Part shown: positions 1 through 12,300 of the stretch, piece after piece
Layout of the letters: every line of letters begins with the position of its first letter
Position numbering within the stretch: the stretch's first letter is position 1
Source: DATLXH01 sp035576005
GTDB taxonomy: Bacteria; Acidobacteriota; Thermoanaerobaculia; Gp7-AA8
Length of the DNA stretch: 37,992 bases
Assembly: GCA_035576005.1 (NCBI GenBank)
Contig: DATLXH010000033.1
Span: forward strand, 1-37,992
Reading direction: 5' to 3'
The notes under the pieces: model-generated
Seen by the model: the letters and a program-made list of their open reading frames with translations, nothing else
Databases searched by the model: none
What the model was told of the DNA's origin: nothing
Program-made: the position numbers and the translations under genes

Positions 1-1
1 C

Positions 2-385
2 GTGACGCCGCCCGTGACGCCGCCCGTGACGCCGCCCGTGACGCCGCCCGTGACGCCGCCCGTGACGCCGCCCGTGACGCCGCCGGTCACGCCGCCCGTG
101 ACGCCGCCGGTAACACCACCCGTGACACCGCCGGTAACGCCGCCGGTGACTCCGCCCGTGACTCCGCCCGTGACGCCACCGGTGACACCGCCGGTAACGC
201 CACCGGTCACGCCACCGGTCACGCCACCCGTGACGCCGCCCGTGACACCGCCGGTAACGCCGCCCGTAACACCACCCGTAACACCACCCGTGACACCACC
301 CGTCACGCCACCCGTGACGCCGCCAGTCACCCCCCCCGTAACTCCACCAGTCACCCCTCCCGTCACACCTCCACCCGTCACCCCA
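2..385 (+). repeat. 12-bp minisatellite encoding Thr-Pro-Pro-Val
   Basis: About 31 head-to-tail copies of a 12-base unit (GTGACGCCGCCC and variants) encode TPPV. The first copies at the window edge are nearly identical. Copies beyond about position 85 vary at third codon positions (gtaaca, gtcacg, ccacca), so the array looks older at its 3' end and recently expanded at its 5' end. The last units break the pattern (TPPPV, then TPPSPSS). Every unit is a multiple of three, so copy-number change would alter the length of a proline-rich stalk or linker without breaking the frame. The array continues beyond the window, so its total length is unknown. Confidence 0.97.
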
Positions 386-3300
386 CCCTCACCGTCATCC
401 ACTCTTTCGATCCTGACCCCAACTTCGAACTCCTGCATCGCAGCGCCGCAAGTCACCGTGCGCGGAGAGTGGAGCGGCATTGCCTTCGATACGATCACCG
501 TCACGCTTGACAGCTCCTCGATGGCCGCCTCCATCGATGTACTGAATGAATCCTGGACCGCGTCGATCCCAGCCGGTACTGAAGGGCAGAAGGTCCTCAC
601 AGTTAACGCTCGCCGTGGCGCCGATATCACCTCTGTCTCTTCCCCGATCACCATCGATCGCACCCCTCCTGCCATCACGATCTCTGAGGGTGGTGTTCCT
701 TTCACGGGCGGAACGCTCAACAGGCCCGTCTCGCCCTTCGTTCGAGCCTCGGATCTCGATCCGAATGTGCGTCTCACATCCACGCTGGATGGCGCCCCTT
801 TCAGTTCCGGTTCAACCATCTCGACGGAAGGGGCCCATCGTCTCGAGATCATCGCCGCAGACTGCGGAGGTCTTGAAACTCGACAGACGATCTCATTCGA
901 GATCGATCGCACCTCCCCGATCCTCCGTTCCATCACTCCCGCTTCAGGAGCCGTTGTCGGAGAGAAGCCGCTTGCTCTGCAGGGCCTCACCGATCCTGAT
1001 GTCATACGAATCGAGATTGCGGGCGCGAATCAGGTCGTAACACCTCGTCAGGACGGATCGTTCACCATCGAAGGGCTGACATTCAGTGAAGGACTGAACG
1101 AGAGAACAATCGTGCTGATCGATCGCGCCGGCAATCGCACTTCGACGGACTACCGTTTCACTCTGAAGAGCGCTGCGCCAACGATCGAGATCACAGAGAG
1201 CGGTTCGCCCCTTGTTAGTGGCTCCCTCTTCAATCGGCCGGTGCAGATTGTGGTCCGCTCGAGCGACGGGACTGCTGCCGTGTCGGCACTCAACGACACC
1301 CCATACACATCCGGCACGGTCGTCAACGCGGATGGCTCGTACCGGATCACCGCTCGCGTCGTCGACTCTGTCGGTCACGCATCCAACGCCGAAGCATCCT
1401 TCTCAATTGACCGTACGCCACCCGTGGTGAAGATCACGTCGCCTCTTTCCGATTCCGTGGTTGCGGGTCGCCTGGACGTCCGTGGAACCGGCGGCGACAG
1501 CATCGAAATCGTCGTGAACGGCACGGTCGCGACTCTTTCCCCCGATGGTTCCTTTACGGCCTCGATCACGCTCGATTCCTCGACGACACCTGGCGCCAAT
1601 GTCATTACTGCCGCGGGACGCGACCGCGCAGGCAATCGCGGACGTGATGACGTTACGGTGAAATCAGAATCACTCGCCGCAGGGATTCTCATCACATCCC
1701 CGGCGGACGGTTCGATCACAAACCGGCCGGTAGTCGACGTCACCGGTCGGATCCTCACTCCTGGAGCCGGTGTGGTCGTAACCATGGGAACGAACACAGC
1801 CTCGACCGACTCGACAGGGGCCTTTCGTTTCAGCCGCCATCCGTTGCTCGAAGGTGAAAACAGCATTGCCGTCAACGCACGAGACGCGGCCGGTCGCGCC
1901 ACGAGCGTATCGGTGAGGATCATCGCCGACTTCACTCCTCCTCGCCTGGAGGTGATGGAATCGGGCCAGCCGCTCGTTGAAGGTTCGAGGTTCGCACAAC
2001 AGGCCTCGATCACGCTCGAGGCCTCGGACAACCGAGGAGGTACGACGGTTGAGTGGACGATCGACGGCGTCAAACAGGCGCCCCCTTCTTCCTCCACTAC
2101 AGGATCGCTCCGAACGTCGGCTCCGCCAGCGACGATCTCAGCACAAGGTGGCCACACCCTGTCGGCCCTCGCTCGCGACGCGGCTGGAAACGAGTCACGT
2201 GTGGAACGCACCTTCTTCATCGGATCGAGCGGTGGATCGGGCGGCTGCCAGTTGAGCGGCTTCGATCCCGCTGCCAACGCGACGATTTTCGGACGTTCCG
2301 CGCGGATCACTGGTCGCTCGGGAAACGCCACTGCTGTTTCCGTTGCCGGCACTCGCGCCGATGTGGCAGAGGGAACGTTCACGGCCGTCGTTGAGCTGCC
2401 TCTCGAGGGAGCGAATTCTCTGGCCATTCGATGCCTCGATGGTGCCGGCATACCCACTGGTCAGGCATTCGAACTGACACTGTTCCGCGTAACCGGTGAG
2501 CCTTCCGTCACCATTGATGTCCCGAGTGAAGCATCGTTCACGCTCCAGGCGGTCGCCGCAGTCGCGGGGACAGTTGGACCGGGAGTGACGAGCGTCGATG
2601 TGAATGGAATTGCCGGGACGATCGCGCCCGGCGACGTCAATTCCACGCGAGCCTGGTCCGTGGCGTCAGTCCGGCTGACGAATGGGATCAACATTCTGGT
2701 GGCGCATGCGAGGAACTCTGCATCGCGGGTGTCAGCGGTATCGCGTCGCTTGATCTATCTGGCGAATGCTCCTTCCATTGTCATCACATCGCCGTCTCCC
2801 GCGAGCGAGACTGGTGCGGCCACGATCGATCTTTCAGGCACATTTGAAAATCTCGACGCCACGTCACTCGCAATGTCCGGATCGTCGATTGCGGCGAGCA
2901 GTACTGTCTGGAACGACACGAGTGGAACGTTCACGTTTCAAGCGGTCCCTCTTGCCGCGGGCGACAACAGCTTCGTCATCTCGGGACGGAACCGTCTCGG
3001 CGTGCAGACGTCCGCATCAATCGTCGTCAGGCAGATTCCGGCAGCTCCATCGATCTCGATCTCAGAGCCCCGCGACCATCGCTACTTCAGCAACGCCGCG
3101 GGCGCTTCGTTCAGTGTGAGCGGCGTCGCATCGGGGAGTGGCGGCTCGACGATTGAGGTGAATGGTGTCCCGGCAAGCGTGACTTCCGCGGGTGGCTCAG
3201 CATTGAGCTTCGTGGCCACAGTGCCGTTCGCGACGGCTGGCGGCGTAACGCCCGTGGTCGCTCGCATCACGGAGCCCGACGGAGATGCAGCCCTGACGAC

Positions 3301-6300
3301 GATCCGGGTGAATGTGCTCCCGACGCCGGCGGATGTTGGAATGTCCGGCCAGAAGCTTCGAATCCTCGACACGTTCCCACTCAACAACGCCGTGGAAGTC
3401 GATCCGGGCGCGCTGCTGCTCGTCCTTTTCTCGGCGCCGATAAACTCCACGACAGTCTCCGCCACGACGCTCTCGCTCCAGGCGTCTGATGGATCGACGA
3501 TCGGAACGCTCAATCGGGTCGACCGCGATGTTGTGACCCTTGCACCGACAGCTCTCCTCCTTCCGGGCCGCTACACACTCACAATCACGCCCTCCGTCAA
3601 AGACCTTGCCGGCAATTCCATTGCTGCGTCTGAAACTCGCTCCTTCACCGTCACGGCGTCGGCTCCGTCGACGCCTCCGCAACTCGCACCCGTCGTTGCA
3701 TCGGCATGCGCTCAGACGGTAGATGTGAAGGGTACCGCCCCATCCGGATCGCGCCTTCAAATCGACATCGGGACGCTCACCCTCAATACGCAGGCGAATT
3801 CTTCCGGCGCCTTCAGTGTCACCATTCCTCTTTCCGGGCAGTCAGGCTTCGCCGTCGTGCGCGCAAGGATTGTCGGGTCGGACGGCTCACTCTCTCCTGC
3901 GGCTGAAGGGCTTTTCCTCGTCGATTGCGGCGGCCCGCAGGTCGTAGCCGCTTCGTTCGATCGAATCACGAACAAGCTCACCATCGACTTCTCCGAGCCG
4001 CTTCGAAGCTCGTCACTGTCGGTCGGCCCCGCCGGCTCGATCCGCCTAACCAGGGATGACAGCGCCTCAGTCGGCGGCACCGTCGCTCTCGCGGCGAACT
4101 CGGCGACGATCTCACCGTCGGAGAATCTTTCCGCGAAGAGCTTCACACTCCACGTTACAACCGGGGTCATGGACGCATCGGGCAACGCCCTCATCTCCCC
4201 CTTCTCCCGCCAATTCACTCTCAGCGGCACCCAGCCCCCATCCGTGCCCGGCGACGGCTCCGGCTTCATCACCGGCGAGATCTACGACGCAACCACCGGC
4301 CGCCCTCTCGCCGGCGCCACCATCATCGTCGAGGTCCCGAATGCCGGCGAAGCCGCGACCACCGTCTCCCCGGCGGGGAGAGGGTGGTCGCGCCAGCGAC
4401 CGGGTGAGGGGTCGCGAGAGATACGAAGCAGGAGGGGTTCCAGGGATCATCCGCTGCCACTGGTCTCGAGCGTTCAGCCGTCGAACCTTTCACAACCCCT
4501 CACCCTGCTCGCTTCGCTCACTTCCCTCTCCCCGTCGGGGAGAGGGAATGCCTCTTCCTCGGGAGAGGGGAGCAGGAGCGCGCTCCTGGCCTCGTCCGCG
4601 ACCGCTGCCCTCACCACAATCTCCGACGCCCGCGGTCGCTACACCCTCCGGCTTCCTGAAGGCGCACATACGCTGCGTATCTCCGCACCCGGCCGTCTCG
4701 CCGCCTGGCGTCAGATCATCGTGTCAGCGGGTGCCGGCGTGGTGCCGATCGACATCCGCCTCACGTCAACGGGCGCGAGCGGAACGACGAGCGCCGCGTC
4801 TGCTCTCGTACTCGAGCATGGTGCCGAGACTTCGCTCACGCGCAGAGCCGGGATCAACCTTCCCGCCTCCGCCGTGGCTCCTGGCAAACAGGTGTCTCTC
4901 ACCGCGATCGCCGCGCAGTCGCTTCCCGGCCTCCTTCCTCTGGGATGGTCTCCGCTCGCAACAGCGGAGATTTCCGTCGAGGGATCCGTAGCAATCGCGG
5001 GCGCACAGATCACATTCAATCTCCCGGGTCCAGCGATTGTGACCTCGGCACAGACCCTGTCGCTCGTTGTTTACGATGACAAGCGCGATGAATGGCGCGT
5101 TGTCATTGCCGCGGTGAGTGTCCCGGCGGATGGCCGTGTCACCCTTCCGCTCTCGAGCACCGGAACCTACGCGCTCGTATACCCCGATCGCGGCCCCCGG
5201 CTCGCATCTCCTGCCTCGCCGCGCACCGGCTTGCCACTCGTCGGCGTGACGAACCGCTGCGCCAAAGAGCCGGCCGCCTGCATTCTGGTCCGGAAAGATT
5301 TCAGCCTCAATCCTCCCATCGTTGCCCCGACCGAGCGCAGCGTCGCCGCGCTCACGATCGAAGGAAGTGCTGCCGCGACGTACCCGAGCGGGACCGCGGT
5401 GCAGGCTTACATCGATGAAGAGCTCCGTCTCGCGGATGGGACTACGATCCTCGATCCGCCGTTCGCGACCGATCTCCTTCTCTACCGCACCCTAACGGGC
5501 GACGACGCCGTCGCGGATTTCGCACTCGCACCAACCGCGCGTGCGGCCGAAGTCATTCTCAGCTCTGGCTTCGACCACATCCGTATCCTTCCGTATCCCG
5601 GCAGGCTCGATCGGGGAACGCTCATCGGAAGTGAGGGAGGACGCGTTCCGGGCGACGACGCGGTGGCGCTCGAGATTCCGGCAGGCGCGGCGAGTGAGCC
5701 ACTCCGAGTCACGACCTCCGCAATCCCGGCCAGTGAGATCGCGGCCATCGGACCGATCGCAGGGTTCCGCGTGGTCGGAGGGTTCGCACTCTCTCTAACC
5801 AGATCTTCGAACAGCTCGAGCGATTTCGACGGCGACGGCCGCCCTGACGCGCCTGCTCCCGTCGAGCTCGTGCAAAGCGCACGCGGGACGTTCGCCGTCG
5901 AGCGCTCCAAACTCCCAACGCCCGGGTCCCAGCTGATCCTGGCCGAGGTTCTCGAGGCGACGCCTCATGGGCGTCTGGTCCGGCTCGCTTCTCAGCTCGG
6001 CGCGATAGCGGATTCGAACACGCCGGCGGACACACTGCGCGTTGCGACGAGACCGATCGATCGAGCGCTCCTTCCTCTCGATGGAATCATCCGCGAAGGG
6101 CGCTATCTTCTTCTCGCCGCCGAGCAGCCGATCGCGTTCGCAACCGGCTCACTGCGACTGGGAGCTCAGGGACCTCATGTGTCTGCAGCGAAGATCTCGT
6201 CTGCCGCACTCGGCGTCTCCGATCAGACATCGTCCTCCGGGATCTTTGCGCTTCCTGTCGTGTCGAAGCCAGCCGCACCGTTCACTCTCATTCCGCGACA

Positions 6301-9300
6301 TGCGACTTACGGGGAAGGGACGCCTTACACGGCCAGTGCTGCACCGGATTCCGATGCCGTCGTCCGTCTCGGGGACATCCTCTTCGCCAGTCAGCCGCCT
6401 CTTCTCACGTCGCTTTCTCCCGCGGACGGTGCCACTGAGGTGTCGCTCACGACCTCAGTCCGCGCAGCCTTCAGCATCGCGCTCGATGCTGGCTCGATCG
6501 TTCCTTCGTCCATCAGCGTGAGAAACGCTTCGACGGGGGCGACTGTCGAGGGCACGACGAAGTCCGACGGAGCCGCGGCGATCCTCTGGACGATGCCTCC
6601 AGCCGCAAAACTAACCCCGAACAGCCGCTACATCGTCACGGTCTCTTCCTCGCTTCGTGGTGGGAACGGCGCGCTCGTTCCACGAAGCATCGTCTCGTCG
6701 TTTTCAACGTTGACGCAGCAGACGAGCGGCGAAGTGAACCTCGACCGCATTCGCATCACCATCCCTGACCCGAGGGGCGTCTCACGCATCTCGGGCCAGG
6801 CCGGCGCGCTTCCCTCAGGATGGCAGGGAGTCGCGGTGCGAAGAGGCGTGGATTTCGCGACTCGCTATCAGGCCTCGGCGGGAAGCGACGGCAGCTTCGC
6901 GTTCGACGCCGGCAGCGCGTCGGTTGCGGACCGCATCACGATCGGCGACGTCATCGACCTCCAGGTAGTCAACAGCGCCGGCAACGTGGCCGCGATCCTC
7001 CGGCTCACACCCTTCGTCTCTGCCGATGGTCGTGGGTTCATCGCGCCATCGTGTTCAGCGCCGGGCTGTCAGCCGACTCGATTCACGAGCCGCGACGGAA
7101 TCAGCGTCACCGTCCCGCCCGGCACGTTCGACACGCCGGCCCTCATCGCGATCGCTCCAGAACCGAAAACCGCTCTTTCCGGCGTCCCGTCTCTCGATGC
7201 AGAAGTGAGCAGCCACTCCACCTTCCGCCTGACCTTCGACTGCATCGACAACACTTTGCCGGCTGTGCCCTCTCCATGCGTCGCAAGAAACGGGATAACG
7301 GTTGATCTGCCCGCGCCTTCCGGCACCGACCCCGCACGCACCTATCTCCTCGCCCGTCTCAGCGAATCCTCGCGCGGCCCACGTCTAACCATCGTCGACA
7401 CCCTCCGCCTCGAATCCAACAGATTCACCAACGCCTCCGCAACCCCCCTATCCGGCGTCGCCTCCTCCGCCTCGTCCTCCGCCGCCTCCGGCTCGTCCTC
7501 CGCCTCCTCCGCGTCCGTTTCCTCCTTCGCCGCCTCTGCACTCGCGGCTCCCGGCGCCCCCGTGTCATCCCGAGCTTGGGCGGGAGGGCGTGAGGGGCGA
7601 GGGACCTCCAGCGCTACTCGCGAGTCGTTTGAAGCGATCACCCCCCTCGCAACATCCACCGCAAAACGCAACCTCCCCGGCATCACCCGCCCCGGCACCT
7701 ACTCCGCAGTCGACCTCAAATCCTCCTCAGGCATCGGCTGGGCACTCATCGAATCGACCTCATCCTCCATCGAGTACTTCTCCAACTCCTTCCAATCCCT
7801 CTTCATCTCCCGCGAAGTCCTCATCGACAACGGAGGCCGCGTCGCCCTCCCGGTCATCGCCACCAAACCCTTCACCGTCGAAGGCGTGGACAGCTTCACC
7901 GGCTTCCAGCGTTTCTCGAAGGTCTACGACCCCATCCCGGCGGGCGGCCCAGGCGGGGCAATCGCGATTCCCTCACCCGAGGAGAACACCAGCGGCCCCT
8001 ACCCCGTCTTCGGCACGCCCTTCCGCATCGAGCTCGTCGACCTGACAGTAGCCGGGAGCCAGATCGAGACCGTCCGCGGAGTGAAGATTCTCCTCAGCGC
8101 AGCGGGCGACGTCACCGTCACACCCGACGCGAACCTTCCGAAGAGCCGCATCTCTGCACTCAACGTCACGAAAGGTCTTTACGACGACAACCTCAGCGGC
8201 GGCATCTCCCTCGGAGGCGCCCTCGGCGACCGGCTCTCGATCCTCATCGGCGAAACCAGCGTCGACCCGCGCGCGCCGATCTCCGTCGTCTTCAGCGAAC
8301 CGATATTCGTGGGCCCGGACGAAACGCCTGATGAGATCAATCGTGTTCTCCATACCCTCATCGATTTCGAGAGCGGCACGGAAAGCGGAAGCTGGACCTC
8401 CATCGCATCACAAGCGCGCTTTACCCTCGACTCCGGTGGCCGCCGCGTCATCGTGACTCCCACCAGTGAGCTCGAGCGGGGCGGCCTCTACCGCCTAACG
8501 CTGCGCCGCTCCATCGCAGACCGCTCCGGCGCAAACAGCACTCCAGGACTCACCCTCGGCCGCGTACTCTCCGGCGCCGCGTCATCGCCGGCTCTTGCCG
8601 ACGACCTCCGCATCGAGTTCCGCACCCGCGCGCCGAAAGGCCCTCTCGGCACCTTCAACATCAACCGCGGCGTCGTGCGCGACCTCGCCCTCCACGGCAA
8701 CATCCTTTTCGTCTCCGCCCTTCACGGCGGCATCCTCGCCTACGACACCTCCAATCCCGACGCACTCGGGTTGACTGCAGCTCCGTTCGCGTTCGTCCCC
8801 GGAGACACGCGCAACGACCCCGCGCGACCGAGCGTGCAGAACTGGGGACTGGCTCCCGATCGCCACGGCCGTCTCTGGACGACCGCTCTGACCGATCGCT
8901 TCGGCGTCCTCCGCTCCTACCGCGTCGAAGACTTCCTAACCGCCCGCGACACAACATCGGCGGCCTGCTCGTCCGACCCGCATGCAGTCTGCCGTCAGGT
9001 CTCGAACGCCATCGTCTCCTACGCTCCAGGCCTCGCCCTCAGCATGCCCATCGGAAGCGCCGCGCTCCTGACGCAGCCCGAGGCGACTCCGAGAAAGTTG
9101 CAGGTGATGCTTCAGGACGACACCCTGACCGTCCCCGCCTCGGCACTCCCCAAGGCCGTGAAGGTTGGAACCTACGAAGGGATCGGCGATCTGATCTCAC
9201 TCTCACTTGCATGGGATCGAACCCAGCCCTATCTCACGCAGAGAATCACGATCGAAAACGCCTCGCTCGATCTGAAATGGTCCGCGGATGCGACCCCTTC

Positions 9301-12300
9301 GCAGCCCGCGCAGTTCCCCGCCGTTCTCGTTCGAAGCAATGACACGATCCGCATCGTCCGCAACCGCACGACCTACGGGGTCATCTCCCTTTTCGGTTAC
9401 GGCCTCGGCGTTTACGACCTCAACGCGATCGAGTCGAACGACTTCGCCAGTAAACCGGCCGGTTACGAAACGATCGAAGAGAAAGTCGCGATCACAACGG
9501 GAGCACTCGATGCGACCGGAGCCGAGCCGTGCGTCCAGTCCGCTGCCGCTCCTCAGGGGATCCGCTGCCCGATCATCGACCTCACGTTCTCGCCGGAGGC
9601 CGCGATTCTTCCTGCCGAGTCAACCGCTCATTTCTCCATCTTCGGGCTCGAGCAGAACAAAGGCATCCTCGACTTCCAGGTCACCCCGCCTCTGGTCGGA
9701 CCCCGAGCCGAAGGAGAATTGAAAGTTCCGGGAAAGGCGCAACGCGCGGCTCAGGGACTCGTACTCTCTTCGAGCTACAACGGCTCTTCCGGTCCCACGC
9801 GGATCGACCATCCACGCCTCGCTGAGTTGCGCCAGCTGTTCAAACAGGCCGCGAATCGCGAACCCTCCCGCCGGTTCACTGGCGTGGCGACGTATCGGCG
9901 ATCGAATGGGCCTTCGTCGGCACCCGAGGCAAAGAGCTATCTTCTGATTCCTGCGCTCGAATACGGGCTTCTTGTTGTCGAAGCCACGTCCGCGCAACTC
10001 ACGGACGAATCTCTCGCAGACGTCATCTGGATTCCGTCAGGCGCGTATTCGGTGCGGGCAATCGCGGGAAGCACGCTGGCCACGGTGGTCGACGGTGCGG
10101 GACGTATTCTTCTGGTCGACCTCTCGCGCATCGACGAGCGCGAGGGACTCGGGCCCATCCCTCTCTGCGCGTCCGCTCTCTGTAACGCGCGACTCTTCCC
10201 GACAGCGAAAGCCGCTCTCGGGTCAGGGCTCACGGAAGATGGCGTCGGATCATGGGACCCGCGCGTCATCTGGAAGTCCGTTCCGAATCTCGTCACAGGC
10301 ACACTCGCTCCCGTCATCGACCCGCGCACTGGAATGCTCTACAGCGGAGAAGTCCTCGGGGCGAAAGTGAACGTCATTTCGGCCATCGAGCCGCAGCTTC
10401 GTGCAACCGCCGACACTGGTGATCTGGTTGGAACCCGAGCGATCGGCGGCAGCATCCCGTTAGGCATCCCTCACTCCGACGATCTTTTCCAGTGCCCCCC
10501 AACGGAGGCAACCTGCAACGCATCGCTGGCCGCATTCCGCCTCGAGGCCGACCTTCCCGCCTCGATCGCCGCATCCCTCGGAGAGAACGGCATCCCCATC
10601 GCCATTGAAAGTGAGATCGTCGAAGGCTCGCTCGCTCCACAAACGTCGGAAGGCCTTCCACGCTCGCATCTACGGCCGGACGGTCCCCGCGCCGTGACGA
10701 TCTACCTGCGCAACCAGACCCCCCCACTCTCCCCTGAGCTCCGCGCATCGCTCGGACTTCAATCCGGAAGAAGCCGCTTCATCTCGCCCTGGATCGTCGC
10801 CATCGCCGACCCGCGCGCCTCCGAGCAATACCTCTGGCCCACCGGAACAACAGCCGCCGCCAAAGCCGCTCTCGGATGCGTCAAATGCGAACGCCCGCCA
10901 CATCTCCGTGGCAAGAAAGAAAGCGACGGCGTCTACGAGATCTACACCGCCGGCCGCTCGCTTCGAGCGAGGATTGTGGGACAGACACCCCTGTCTGTCT
11001 TGCCGGTGGGAAGTCCGTCCGGGTCACCTCCCGCGACCTCACCTCTTCTCGCGTCGATCGCTCCGGTCCGCATCACGACCGTCATGGCCGACACGGTCCG
11101 CCCGACCAACGTCCTTGTTGCCGCACAAAACCCGCCCATCGCGAGCGGCATGCTCCAGGAAACCATCTACCTCCATTCCGGCGAGCTCGAGACCATCGCG
11201 ATGGACCTCGACGCCGGCGGCCGCTCCGGCTGGAACGTAGCGATCGACCGCACCTACCGCTCCCGAACTCTCGGCGCCACACCGCTGGGCCACGGCTGGA
11301 CCTCCTCCATCTTCCGCCGCCTCCGCCCGCTCCCCAACGGCAACATCGAATACCGCGACGCCCAGAACGAAACCTGGCTCTTCACCGCCACCACTTCCGC
11401 GGGACTCGCCAGCGCCACCCCGCCGCCTCCCCCTCTCCCGGCGGGAGAGGGGCCAGGGGTGAGGGCCTCTGCTGAAACCACATACCTCTCCCCAATGGGC
11501 CTCTTCCTCAAACTCGTCCCCGCCGAAAACGGCTGGATGCTCCTCGACCAGAAACGTCGCATCACCCAATTCGACTTCCTCGGCCGTTTGACCAGCGAAA
11601 GCGACGAATTCTTCGACGGCAGAACCGGCGGCAACACCATCCGCTACTACTACGACGCCACCGGCCGGCTCACCCAGATCCTCGATCCCAACGATCGAAC
11701 CACAACACTCCACTACAACGGCGAGGGCCTCCTCGATGAGATCACCGACTGGCGTTCCCGGAAAGTCACCTATCGCTACACGAACGCCCTCCTAACCAGC
11801 GTCGATCTTCCGCAAGTCGCGACCGCGAGCGGCGAGACTCGTCCAAAGATTCAATACCGCTACGACGAAACGCAAACCGCGACAGTCGCGTCGCGCCTCG
11901 AGCTCGCGACGAACCTTCGCGAGATCATCAATCCCAACGAAGCAGCGACCGGCAAAGCACGGACAAGCCTTACCTATGACGCATCCGATCATGTGACCAC
12001 TGAGCGGTGGGCCACAAATGAGAGTGCAACCCTCACTTACGCCGGCAACTCCGCCACCGTCCGCGACATCCTTGGTGCGGTACGCCGCTACGAGCTCACA
12101 CCTGACAGCGGAGGGTCCGCTGCGACCGATCGTCCGCACGTCGCAAAACTCACCGAGTCAGTCCCTGTCTTCAACGCGGATTTCGGCGTCCTGCCAGGCG
12201 CCATCACCGCTTCCGCGCCTCCAGTCAACGTGCGCGACCGAGAGTGGTCCTTCCGGTACAACAGCGAAGGTCTACTCGAGACCGGGACGCTCGCAGGTGT

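Noticed and set aside
2..385. Possible CRISPR array from the dense repeats at the window start
   Set aside because: The 12-base units are contiguous with no spacers and are translated in frame, so this is a coding minisatellite.
1375..2457. Long reverse-strand frame (360 residues) opposite the Ig-like region
   Set aside because: It mirrors the codon bias of the forward gene, has no ribosome site, and its translation is low-complexity with no recognisable motif.
11039..11713. Reverse-strand frame of 224 residues opposite the RHS entry segment
   Set aside because: It is rich in Glu/Gly/Val runs expected from the antisense of GC-rich RHS codons, and lies across the repeat hairpin; treated as a shadow.
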